Below are positions 57,805-64,000 of a DNA stretch of 64,000 nucleotides, one piece after another. Each line of letters opens with the position of its first letter. The stretch's first letter is position 1. The translations under genes were made by a program, and so were the position numbers. Below the pieces are notes generated by a model, which saw only the letters and a list, made by a program, of their open reading frames with translations, was not told where the DNA came from and ran no database searches. The DNA comes from Saccharospirillaceae bacterium (GTDB lineage: Bacteria; Pseudomonadota; Gammaproteobacteria; Pseudomonadales; Oceanobacteraceae): assembly GCA_021208685.1 (NCBI GenBank), contig JAJOJJ010000036.1, positions 124,001 through 188,000 on the forward strand, read 5' to 3'.

Positions 57805-58992
57805 ATGTCAAATCAAGATTCTGTGGTTATTGTCGCCGGCGCACGCACCCCAATGGGTGGATTTCAGGGCAGCCTGGCCAGTGTCAGCGCAACCGATCTG
57901 GGCGCACTGGCCATTGCTGAAGCTGTAAAACGTGCCGGTATTGATGCCGCTGACGTACAGGAAGTGATCATGGGTAACGTGCTGCCAGCCGGGCTGAAGC
58001 AAGGCCCTGCACGCCAGGCAATGCGCAAAGCAGGTCTGCCGGATGCTACCGGTGCGACCACCATCAATAAACTGTGCGGTTCCGGCATGAAAGCCACCAT
58101 GATGGCTCACGATGCCATCAAAGCCGGCTCTGTAGAGATCGCCGTTGCCGGCGGTATGGAATCCATGTCCAACGCGCCTTACGTTCTGGAAGGTGTGCGT
58201 ACCGGTTTCCGCATGGGTGCAGGCAGCGCGCCGCAGGACCACATGTTCCTGGACGGTCTGCAGGATGCCGAAACAGGTCGTCTGATGGGTTCTTTTGCAC
58301 AGGATGTCGCCAACCAGAAAGGCTACACCCGTGAGCAGATGGATGAATACGCCATTATGTCTCTGACCCGCGCCAAAGAAGCGATTGAAAAGGGTCTGAA
58401 CAGCGCTGAAATCGTGCCGGTTACGGTTACCAGCCGCAAAGGTGAAACCGTGGTTGAGCAGGACGAGCAACCATTCAATGCCAATATTGAAAAAATCCCG
58501 ACTCTGCGTCCGGCGTTTGCCAAAGACGGCACCATCACCGCCGCTAATGCGTCTTCTATTTCTGATGGCGCATCCGCACTGGTTCTGATGAGCGAATCGG
58601 CAGCTACCGCAAAAGGTGTTACGCCAATCGCCCGCATCGTGGCGCACGCTACTCATTCTCAGCATCCTTCTGAATTCACCATCGCTCCGGTAGGGGCTAT
58701 CGAAAAAGTTCTGGCCAAAGCCGGCTGGAATAAAGATGACGTGGATCTGTTTGAGATCAACGAGGCTTTCGCCATGGTCGCCATGATGCCAATCGATGAA
58801 CTGAAACTGGATATCAACAAAGTAAACATCTACGGCGGTGCCTGTGCTCAGGGCCACCCGGTTGGCTCTACCGGCTCCCGTCTGATCGTTACTCTGATGA
58901 ACGCGCTGAAAAATACCGGCGGTAAGAAAGGTGTTGCGGCTCTGTGTATCGGTGGCGGTGAAGCCGTTGCGGTAGCGATTGAACTGGTTTAA
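57805..58992 (+). CDS. Acetyl-CoA C-acyltransferase (thiolase)
   Basis: The 395-residue protein is a thiolase. The acylated cysteine lies in INKLCGSGMKA (Cys91), and the catalytic histidine and second cysteine lie in GGACAQGHPVGSTGSR and VAALCIGGGEAVAVAIE. Length and motif spacing suit the AtoB/PhaA/BktB group as well as FadA; a solo gene without FadB is more like a biosynthetic or ketothiolase-type role, but this is not decisive. AGGAG precedes the ATG. A good promoter lies upstream and tandem hairpins follow. It is divergent from the lipase operon. Confidence 0.94.
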   Translation: MSNQDSVVIVAGARTPMGGFQGSLASVSATDLGALAIAEAVKRAGIDAADVQEVIMGNVLPAGLKQGPARQAMRKAGLPDATGATTINKLCGSGMKATMMAHDAIKAGSVEIAVAGGMESMSNAPYVLEGVRTGFRMGAGSAPQDHMFLDGLQDAETGRLMGSFAQDVANQKGYTREQMDEYAIMSLTRAKEAIEKGLNSAEIVPVTVTSRKGETVVEQDEQPFNANIEKIPTLRPAFAKDGTITAANASSISDGASALVLMSESAATAKGVTPIARIVAHATHSQHPSEFTIAPVGAIEKVLAKAGWNKDDVDLFEINEAFAMVAMMPIDELKLDINKVNIYGGACAQGHPVGSTGSRLIVTLMNALKNTGGKKGVAALCIGGGEAVAVAIELV

Positions 58993-59007
58993 TCGGGTTT
59001 GATGCTG

Positions 59008-59071
59008 GTGCCGCCGCTGGCGGCACGCTGAACGGAAGACGGGAGATGCCTTGGGTACCTCCCGTTTTTTT
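59008..59071 (+). terminator. Tandem hairpins after the thiolase gene
   Basis: A perfect eight-pair hairpin GTGCCGCC/GGCGGCAC (59008-59026) is followed by ACGGGAG (59039-59045) pairing with CTCCCGT (59059-59065) and then a T run to 59071. The second is the intrinsic terminator; the first may protect the 3' end. Confidence 0.85.
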
Positions 59072-59092
59072 ATGCCGGTAATTCATCGGGGT

Positions 59093-59200
59093 TGCAGGAG
59101 GGACATTTTTGTCCCGATTCGGGCCGCAAGGCACGCTTATACGATGCTGAAAAATTGCAGCCTCTGAAGTTCTGTCGCGGCAAAAATGCCGCTCCTGCAC
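59093..59200. repeat. REPIN-like pair of inverted REP elements
   Basis: At 59093-59118 a TGCAGGAG tag precedes the GGGAC/GTCCC hairpin. At 59174-59200 an inverted copy reads, on the minus strand, GTGCAGGAG then GCGGC/GCCGC. Each hairpin has a T-rich loop on the strand in which its tag reads TGCAGGAG. This is the tag-plus-palindrome form of gammaproteobacterial REP elements in head-to-head arrangement, which RAYT transposases mobilise. No RAYT gene is in the window. Confidence 0.6.
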
Positions 59201-59224
59201 GACGATTGGATTCAGCAGCCAGCT

Positions 59225-60076
59225 TCAGAAGACGATGGTTTTGTTACCGTGCAGCAACACCCTGTCTTCCAGATGACTGCGCACACCACGCGCCAGAACC
59301 ATCTTCTCCACATCCTTACCCAGACGCACCATATCCTCTACCGTATCGTTGTGGCTGATGCGGATTACGTCCTGATCGATGATCGGGCCGGCATCCAGCT
59401 CTGACGTTACATAGTGGCAGGTCGCACCAATCAGTTTTACCCCACGCTCTGCCGCCTGATGATAAGGCTTGGCACCCACAAACGATGGCAAAAAGCTGTG
59501 GTGAATGTTGATCACCTGACCGTGGTAACGTTCACACAATTCCGGCGGAATAATCTGCATATAACGCGCCAGCACAATAGTGTCGGCTTTGTGCTCTTCA
59601 ACAATGGCAGTCACTCGCGCAAAGTGTTCCGCTTTATGGCCAGGTTCTACCGGAACATGGAAGAACGGTATGCCGTGCCACTCAACCATTGAACGCAGAG
59701 TATCGTGATTGGAAATCACACAGGGAATATCGCAGATCAGCTCCTTACTGTGCCAGCGGTGCAACAGATCCACCAGACAGTGGCTTTCTTTGCTTGCCAT
59801 CAGGATCACTTTCTTCGGCACGCCGGAGTCATTCACCTGCCAGTCCATATCGAACTCTTCAGCAATCGGTGCAAACTCGGCCTTCAGCGTATTCAGATCG
59901 AACGGCAATGAATCGGCACGGATACAATGACGCATAAAGAAGCGCCCGGTAACCGGATCGGAATAATGGTTTGCCTCGACAATCCAGCCACCATGACCAG
60001 AAAAGAACTGACCAACTTTAGCCACAATGCCCACCCGGTCCGGGCAGGAAATCGTTAAACGGTATACTCGTTCCAT
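59225..60076 (-). CDS. purU: Formyltetrahydrofolate deformylase
   Basis: PurU hydrolyses 10-formyltetrahydrofolate to formate and tetrahydrofolate, supplying formate for PurT and balancing one-carbon pools. The 283-residue protein has an N-terminal ACT domain (YRLTISCPDRVGIVAKVGQFF) and a C-terminal formyltransferase fold with NIHHSFLPSFVGAKPYHQA and TSELDAGPIIDQDVIR. GGA precedes the ATG. It is monocistronic between the REPIN and the next divergent gene. No frameshift or odd feature is seen. Confidence 0.95.
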   Translation of the reverse strand: MERVYRLTISCPDRVGIVAKVGQFFSGHGGWIVEANHYSDPVTGRFFMRHCIRADSLPFDLNTLKAEFAPIAEEFDMDWQVNDSGVPKKVILMASKESHCLVDLLHRWHSKELICDIPCVISNHDTLRSMVEWHGIPFFHVPVEPGHKAEHFARVTAIVEEHKADTIVLARYMQIIPPELCERYHGQVINIHHSFLPSFVGAKPYHQAAERGVKLIGATCHYVTSELDAGPIIDQDVIRISHNDTVEDMVRLGKDVEKMVLARGVRSHLEDRVLLHGNKTIVF

Positions 60077-60196
60077 AGATATCCACTACTGGCTTATGGG
60101 GTTGCCACTCTGGCCCGTAAGGCTATTGCACCTGCGCGGGGGAAGTGATCAACTGAAGCCAATTAAAAAACAATTATAAGTATCGGAGAGACGCCT

Positions 60197-60973
60197 ATGT
60201 TACTCCTTAGATCCCTGATTCTCACCCTGTTTGTCGGCTTTTCAGCTCAGGCCAGCAGCAATTCTCTGGAACAGAATGTTTTCGACCTCAGCGTTGGCGT
60301 GAAAACCTTGCTGCTGCAGTACTACCACGTGCAGGCCGATGAAGGAAATCAGCAATTGCTGAAAGACCTGAACCGGAATCTGGCCAGAATCGACGGACAG
60401 CAGCAGGAGCTGAGCCGCCAGCTGCAGGGCGCAGAGCTGACCAGCAAGCCTGATCAGGTAGCGGATATCGACAGCCACTGGCAGCAGTTCCGGATGCTGA
60501 TGCAACAGAATATTCATGAGATTGAAGTCAACGACTTTCCTGAATTGCAGGTCGTCGCGATGATGCGTGATGCCTCAACTGCCATGATCAGCGAGCTGGA
60601 AAAGATTGGTGATGAATTGCGCGCCAGCGGAGAATTTTCGGTATCCGGAATTGAACGCTGGACGCGTAATCAGAAGCGCTTACTGTTGGGAATTGCCGAA
60701 CGCTATCTGGAACGCGCCGCCTCCTCCATGGGAGCACCGCTCAGCAACGGTCAGGATATCAACCTGCTCTGTCAGGAATTTGCCGCCGGGCTCAACGCAC
60801 TGGACGAAACCACTCTCAATGCACCGGCACGCGCCTCAATGCAACGCATACGCAGCCAATGGCTGTTTATTGAAAAGTCGGCAACCGATGCCGAGGCCCG
60901 GTTGGTGCCTTTTCTGGTGATGCGTTACACCAACAGCATGATTGACCACCTGAGCAGCATGGCTGCCAGCTGA
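60197..60973 (+). CDS. Secreted helical protein, PilJ-like pattern, function unknown
   Basis: The 258-residue protein has a signal peptide (LILTLFVGFSAQA, cleaved near residue 19) and the rest is predicted all-helical with long amphipathic helices (QQLLKDLNRNLARIDGQQQELSRQLQ, then MLMQQNIHEIEVNDFPELQVVAMMRDASTAMISELEKIG). The helix pattern resembles the type IV pili methyl-accepting-like (PilJ N-terminal) four-helix sensor, but no transmembrane kinase or MCP domain follows. GGAG precedes the ATG. Its stop directly abuts the stop of the convergent unknown gene of the amt operon. I do not recognise a firm family. Confidence 0.65.
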   Translation: MLLLRSLILTLFVGFSAQASSNSLEQNVFDLSVGVKTLLLQYYHVQADEGNQQLLKDLNRNLARIDGQQQELSRQLQGAELTSKPDQVADIDSHWQQFRMLMQQNIHEIEVNDFPELQVVAMMRDASTAMISELEKIGDELRASGEFSVSGIERWTRNQKRLLLGIAERYLERAASSMGAPLSNGQDINLLCQEFAAGLNALDETTLNAPARASMQRIRSQWLFIEKSATDAEARLVPFLVMRYTNSMIDHLSSMAAS

Positions 60974-61642
60974 TTATTCCAGCAGCAGCCTCGGGTCTGT
61001 TGCCGGATGATGGTGATCGGCAACCGCCGTGTGGATACTCAGACTCAGAATACGATCCGCATCCACAGGCCCCAGGCATTCACACACGCCAATATAAATA
61101 AAATTCAGCAACCGCTTTAAATCGCTCAGTGATGCATTGTTCACTGACAATAAATGTTTGCCATCCCCCCATATCGTAAAGGCGTAAATCAGTTCCTGAG
61201 ACAAACCATGACGCAACGACTGTTCCATTGCATATCGTTTGACAAGACGGGAAGTATCCGAACGCAGTTGCCCGAATAACGTTGTCAGCACCGCCGAGAA
61301 TGTTCCGCTCCAATCCGGTTGCTGGAATAATTCCGGGTCGTCCGGATTATGGTTTTGCGCCTGTGCCGACTGATAACGGAGCATTTCATTCATAGGATCG
61401 GGTTTCAATTCTGCACCATCATCCATAAGAACCCCGATTAACCGGCGATACAAATGTGAACGGTTCAGCGCGACCTCTGGAATATCTTTGCAGTCAGATA
61501 AAAACCCGTTGAGTTCAAATTGCGACTTGTGCGCATAATGATTCTGCCAGCGCCACATTGCCCGCCACAGATTATCGCCCTGCAGGGTTTCCTGAAGCAC
61601 GGTAAATACAGCACGTCTTTTAATGTCGATCGTCATGGTCAT
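60974..61642 (-). CDS. Unknown protein encoded downstream of amt
   Basis: The 222-residue protein has no signal peptide or membrane segment and looks mostly helical. It begins with a basic amphipathic helix (DIKRRAVFTVLQETLQGDNLW). Other visible segments are HLYRRLIGVLMDDGAELKPDPMNEML, SDTSRLVKRYAMEQSLRHGLSQ and a C-terminal LNFIYIGVCECLGPVDADRILSLSIHTA. I recognise no family. The start is 10 bases after the amt stop, with only a weak ribosome site; an ATG two codons later is also possible. Being in the same sigma-54-driven transcript as the ammonium transporter, it may regulate or assist nitrogen uptake. It is not a PII protein. Confidence 0.7.
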   Translation of the reverse strand: MTMTIDIKRRAVFTVLQETLQGDNLWRAMWRWQNHYAHKSQFELNGFLSDCKDIPEVALNRSHLYRRLIGVLMDDGAELKPDPMNEMLRYQSAQAQNHNPDDPELFQQPDWSGTFSAVLTTLFGQLRSDTSRLVKRYAMEQSLRHGLSQELIYAFTIWGDGKHLLSVNNASLSDLKRLLNFIYIGVCECLGPVDADRILSLSIHTAVADHHHPATDPRLLLE

Positions 61643-61652
61643 TTTCAGCTAC

Positions 61653-62948
61653 TCATAATTCACGATGATAAGTAACGTTCTGATGAAACTCCGGATACCC
61701 CACTTCATCGTGCTCAGTAAAGTCCAATCCCTTTTGTTCATGCTGGGTACTGGCGCGTAAACCGATTACACGATCAATTAAAAAGAACAGAATCAGAGAC
61801 AGCGGAAAAGCCCAGAAAAATGCCGAGAAAATTCCAACCAGCTGAACAGCAATCTGTGACAGATCAAACATATTATCTTTCAGAAATAGCCCGGCTGCTA
61901 ACGTCCCCCAGGCTCCGGCAAAACCATGCACAGGAATGGCACCAACCACATCATCCAGACGACGGCGCTCCAGCCAGCCGGCACCGTAAACCGAAATGAC
62001 TCCGGCCACCAGACCCGTCAGAGCAGCAAACTCCGGCCTCATCGATGCACAGCCCGCAGTGATTCCAACCAAACCGGCAATACTGCCATTAACCGTCGCC
62101 GTCAGCAGCACTGGTCGTCTGGTCAGACGGCTGAACAACAGCGCCCCTGTTGCACCGGCAGCGGCTGCCAGTTGAGTATTCAGGACAATGAGCCCGATTT
62201 CTGCATTGGCCGCCAGCGTACTGCCGCCGTTAAAGCCAAACCAGCCCAGCCATAAAATAAAACCACCCAGCGCCACCAGAGAAAGATTATGACCCGGAAT
62301 ACTGCGCGCATCTCCGCTGTTACGGTCAAAGCGTCCGGTGCGGGCGCCCAATACAATAATACCCGCAAGAGCACACCAGGCACCAACTGAGTGAACAACG
62401 GTCGAACCGGCAAAATCAATAAAGCCTAATTTTGCCAGCCAACCGGCACCACCATACATACCGCCCCAAACCCAGCTGCCAAATACCGGATAAATAAACG
62501 CGGTAATCACACAGGTTGCGATCAGATAGGCATCATATTTTGTACGCTCAGCCATCGCACCACTGCAAATGGTCACTGCCGTTGCTGCAAACATTATCTG
62601 AAACAACAGCACTGTATAATCCCAGGATTCAGCCTCCACGGATGAAAATGCAAAATGGCTGGTACCCAAAAAACCGGTAAAGTTTTCACCAAACATCAAA
62701 CCAAAGCCGACCAACCAGAAAATAAGGCTGCCAAGACATACATCCATATAGTTTTTCATCATGACATTAACGGCATTTTTTGCCCGCGACATACCACTTT
62801 CCAGCAATGCAAAACCGGCCTGCATAAAAAAGACAAGCGCCGCAGCCATCACAACCCATAATGTATTGAGATTAAGCTCTGCGACCGTCTCTGCAGCCAT
62901 TGCCGGAATACTGAAAGCACTTAACACAGCCCACATAATCCATTTCAT
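61653..62948 (-). CDS. amt: Ammonium transporter
   Basis: Amt conducts ammonium across the inner membrane and is usually blocked by GlnK. The 431-residue protein has a cleavable-type leader (MKWIMWAVLSAFSIPAMAA) and about eleven membrane helices. Family segments include FFMQAGFALLESGMSRAKNAVNVMMKN, FGSWVWGGMYGGAGWLAKLGFIDFAGSTVVHSVG, LWLGWFGFNGGSTL-type pore residues and VHGFAGAWGTLAAGLF. The short cytosolic tail is the usual GlnK-contact region. No glnK gene is adjacent, which is unusual. A sigma-54 promoter and NtrC-like sites are upstream and an unknown gene follows after 10 bases. Confidence 0.95.
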   Translation of the reverse strand: MKWIMWAVLSAFSIPAMAAETVAELNLNTLWVVMAAALVFFMQAGFALLESGMSRAKNAVNVMMKNYMDVCLGSLIFWLVGFGLMFGENFTGFLGTSHFAFSSVEAESWDYTVLLFQIMFAATAVTICSGAMAERTKYDAYLIATCVITAFIYPVFGSWVWGGMYGGAGWLAKLGFIDFAGSTVVHSVGAWCALAGIIVLGARTGRFDRNSGDARSIPGHNLSLVALGGFILWLGWFGFNGGSTLAANAEIGLIVLNTQLAAAAGATGALLFSRLTRRPVLLTATVNGSIAGLVGITAGCASMRPEFAALTGLVAGVISVYGAGWLERRRLDDVVGAIPVHGFAGAWGTLAAGLFLKDNMFDLSQIAVQLVGIFSAFFWAFPLSLILFFLIDRVIGLRASTQHEQKGLDFTEHDEVGYPEFHQNVTYHREL

Positions 62949-63022
62949 AACATTACCTGTAACTGCCCGGACGGAATTTAAAAACGTATTTTCTATTCAC
63001 GTTCTTACCTGCGATGATTATC

Positions 63023-63038
63023 AGCAAAGGGTGTGCCA
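63023..63038 (-). promoter_or_regulatory. Sigma-54 promoter of the amt operon
   Basis: On the minus strand TGGCACA-CCCT-TTGCT matches the -24/-12 consensus TGGCACG-N4-TTGCW in all but one fixed position. It lies about 75-90 bases before the amt ATG and 60-75 bases downstream of NtrC-like sites. Confidence 0.85.
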
Positions 63039-63098
63039 GATAAAATTCCAACCAATCCTGCCGCCAAACGGAACCGGGCACAGCCCACCCCACGACCC

Positions 63099-63135
63099 GG
63101 CACCACGGAAGTGCACGATAGTGCAAAAATGCACC
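63099..63135. promoter_or_regulatory. NtrC-like binding sites upstream of amt
   Basis: On the minus strand TGCACTTCCGTGGTGCC (63099-63115) is TGCAC, seven bases, then GTGCC, one mismatch from the NtrC dyad. Beside it TGCACGATAGTGCA (63112-63125) and GTGCAAAAATGCAC (63121-63134) are overlapping dyads of the same half-sites with a shorter spacer. Their distance from the sigma-54 promoter suits an enhancer. Confidence 0.65.
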
Positions 63136-63144
63136 AGCTTCAGG

Positions 63145-63174
63145 CTGACAGAACGACAAATGCACTGCTATATT
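63145..63174 (+). promoter_or_regulatory. Sigma-70-like promoter for the CBS-domain gene
   Basis: CTGACA (63145-63150) and TATATT (63169-63174) are 18 bases apart, about 40 bases before the CBS gene ATG. Confidence 0.5.
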
Positions 63175-63213
63175 GCAAACAGAACCCAAGGGCATGGATA
63201 ACGGTCAGAAGCA

Positions 63214-63828
63214 ATGTCATTAATCGTATTCGACATGGGCAGGCGCATTGAGACGCCGGTGCGACCGGATAAAAACCGGATAAAAGCCGTTGCAGCAACC
63301 CCGGCCACTCAACCGATCAGAAGCGGAGAGTATCAATCTCCGGCGGAGAGGCAGGCTCAGCTGGCTATCGGGTATTACGCTCATCAACAAAAAACACCGG
63401 CATCCATCGCCTTTGCTGCTGACATTATGCAAACACCGGTATTAACCCTGAGACCGGACAATAGCGTGCAGGAAGCATGGAACATGCTTGCAGACAGTGG
63501 TTATCACCACCTTCCTCTGGTGGATGATGAACATAAAGTAAATGCTATTATTTCTGACCGTGATGTAATGCATGTGCTTATGAAAATGACAGCACGGTCA
63601 GAAAACACTCAGGACACCCGGGAAGATAAAATTCTTAACCACGCCGTTCATCCGGTTATCTGCGCACTGAAAAACACAGATATCCGTCAGGTCAGCAATA
63701 TTCTGTTTGAATACAACATCGGAGCACTGCCGATTGTCGACGAAAACCATACACTGTGCGGAATCATTACCCGTACCGATATTCTTAAATTGCTCCGTCA
63801 CTATGGTCCCATGGAACTTTGGGCATAA
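63214..63828 (+). CDS. CBS-domain protein
   Basis: The 204-residue cytosolic protein has two CBS motifs: ADIMQTPVLTLRPDNSVQEAWNMLADSGYHHLPLVDDEHKVNAIISDRDVM and VHPVICALKNTDIRQVSNILFEYNIGALPIVDENHTLCGIITRTDIL. Such a tandem pair (Bateman module) binds adenine nucleotides and commonly regulates transporters or enzymes. The N-terminal 60 residues are basic and probably flexible. It is 27 bases upstream of ppnN, a nucleotide-degrading enzyme, so a nucleotide-sensing role in that operon is plausible. It is divergent from amt and shares the intergenic region that holds the NtrC-like sites. The start has only a weak ribosome site. Confidence 0.85.
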   Translation: MSLIVFDMGRRIETPVRPDKNRIKAVAATPATQPIRSGEYQSPAERQAQLAIGYYAHQQKTPASIAFAADIMQTPVLTLRPDNSVQEAWNMLADSGYHHLPLVDDEHKVNAIISDRDVMHVLMKMTARSENTQDTREDKILNHAVHPVICALKNTDIRQVSNILFEYNIGALPIVDENHTLCGIITRTDILKLLRHYGPMELWA

Positions 63829-63855
63829 ATTTTACTCCGGAGGACAGGAGACACC

Positions 63856-64000
63856 ATGACAAAACACTATGAATTAATTCACCCAAAAACACATCTGCGT
63901 GTTCTTTCCCGTTATGAAATACAACAACTGCGCGACGTAGGCAGCGACATCCATGAACTGGTGCGGCGCTGTTGCTATGCAGTTTTAAGCGCCGGCAGCC
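63856..64000 (+). CDS. ppnN: Nucleotide 5'-monophosphate nucleosidase PpnN, N-terminal part (cut by the window edge)
   Basis: Only the first 48 residues are present, starting MTKHYELIHPKTHLRVLSRYEIQQL and including SDIHELVRRCCYAVLSAGS. The pattern LSxxE, then SDxxxLxRxCxxAVLxxGS, matches the start of PpnN (YgdH), a LOG-family enzyme that cleaves the base from purine and pyrimidine nucleotides and, in E. coli, is stimulated by (p)ppGpp. CAGGAG lies six bases before the ATG. The catalytic region is outside the window, so the assignment rests on the N-terminus. Confidence 0.8.
   Translation, partial: MTKHYELIHPKTHLRVLSRYEIQQLRDVGSDIHELVRRCCYAVLSAGS

Noticed and set aside
57808-58857. 349-codon minus-strand ORF inside the thiolase gene
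   Set aside because: It is antisense to a clear thiolase with active-site motifs and has no domain pattern or start signal.
63111-63126. Plus-strand sigma-54 promoter for the CBS gene
   Set aside because: The GTGCACGATAGTGC stretch has no GG-N10-GC spacing, whereas the minus-strand amt promoter fits it well.

Overview
The window looks like chromosome from a gammaproteobacterium of the Oceanospirillales/Pseudomonadales type, probably a marine, lipid- or hydrocarbon-using species. The evidence is the queG-nnr-tsaE-amiB-mutL-miaA-hfq-hflX-hflK-hflC-DUF2065-hisZ-purA order, a Vfr-type CRP next to an OsmC gene and an E. coli-type speD, short-chain HPF, and an outer-membrane lipase/DUF1302/DUF1329 set close to FadE-like acyl-CoA dehydrogenases and a thiolase. 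I cannot name the species from sequence alone. The content is mostly chromosomal core. There are no tRNA or rRNA genes, no insertion sequence, no prophage and no CRISPR array. No stretch longer than about 300 bases lacks a gene.

Layout. 1-3.3 kb: the end of a chemotaxis receptor, then the methionine-salvage operon mtnA-mtnB-mtnD-mtnC, closed by a terminator. 3.3-16.8 kb, minus strand: a thioesterase, then the long housekeeping block from nnr down to purA (tRNA modification, mismatch repair, cell-wall amidase, Hfq, HflX/K/C, HisZ, PurA), with queG divergent from it. 18-24.3 kb: a GAF-GGDEF cyclase facing a tightly coupled three-gene operon made of a TonB-dependent receptor, a periplasmic binding protein and a membrane hybrid kinase. 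24.5-27.8 kb: ppa, then a divergent pair of a short LOV photoreceptor and a LitR-like MerR regulator, then rsmC. 27.8-31.4 kb: a second TonB-dependent receptor split by a frameshift at a run of seven T, a compact inverted-repeat element with a possible pseudoknot, a tiny lipoprotein-like ORF and an MFS transporter. 31.4-33.5 kb: speD and an OsmC gene divergent from vfr. 33.6-35.1 kb: an HD-GYP response regulator.

35.2-39.2 kb: trpE-trpG-trpD-trpC on the minus strand. 39.4-41.2 kb: a HAD-IB phosphatase, an OGFr_N-like protein and hpf. 41.3-46.5 kb: two paralogous TetR regulators and two paralogous 600-residue acyl-CoA dehydrogenases; a perfect PsrA-like operator lies upstream of one of the dehydrogenases. 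46.7-51.4 kb: a metalloprotease-like protein with a small partner, bioB divergent from comF, srkA and a small outer-membrane barrel. 51.5-59 kb: the lipase-DUF1302-DUF1329 operon divergent from a thiolase, then a REPIN-like repeat pair. 59.2-64 kb: purU, a secreted helical protein, an ammonium transporter operon with a sigma-54 promoter and NtrC-like sites whose second gene is unknown, a CBS protein and the start of ppnN.

How the parts fit. SpeD consumes S-adenosylmethionine for polyamine synthesis, which yields methylthioadenosine, the precursor that the mtn operon recycles. The lipase, DUF1302/1329 proteins, acyl-CoA dehydrogenases, thioesterase, thiolase and TetR proteins together suggest lipid capture and beta-oxidation. 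Several loci concern signalling: light (LOV/LitR), cyclic-di-GMP (GGDEF, HD-GYP), cAMP (Vfr), nitrogen (amt) and an unknown envelope ligand (receptor/binding protein/kinase). The best candidates for something undescribed are the receptor-binding protein-kinase triad, the unknown partner of Amt, and the structured element at 29988-30065.
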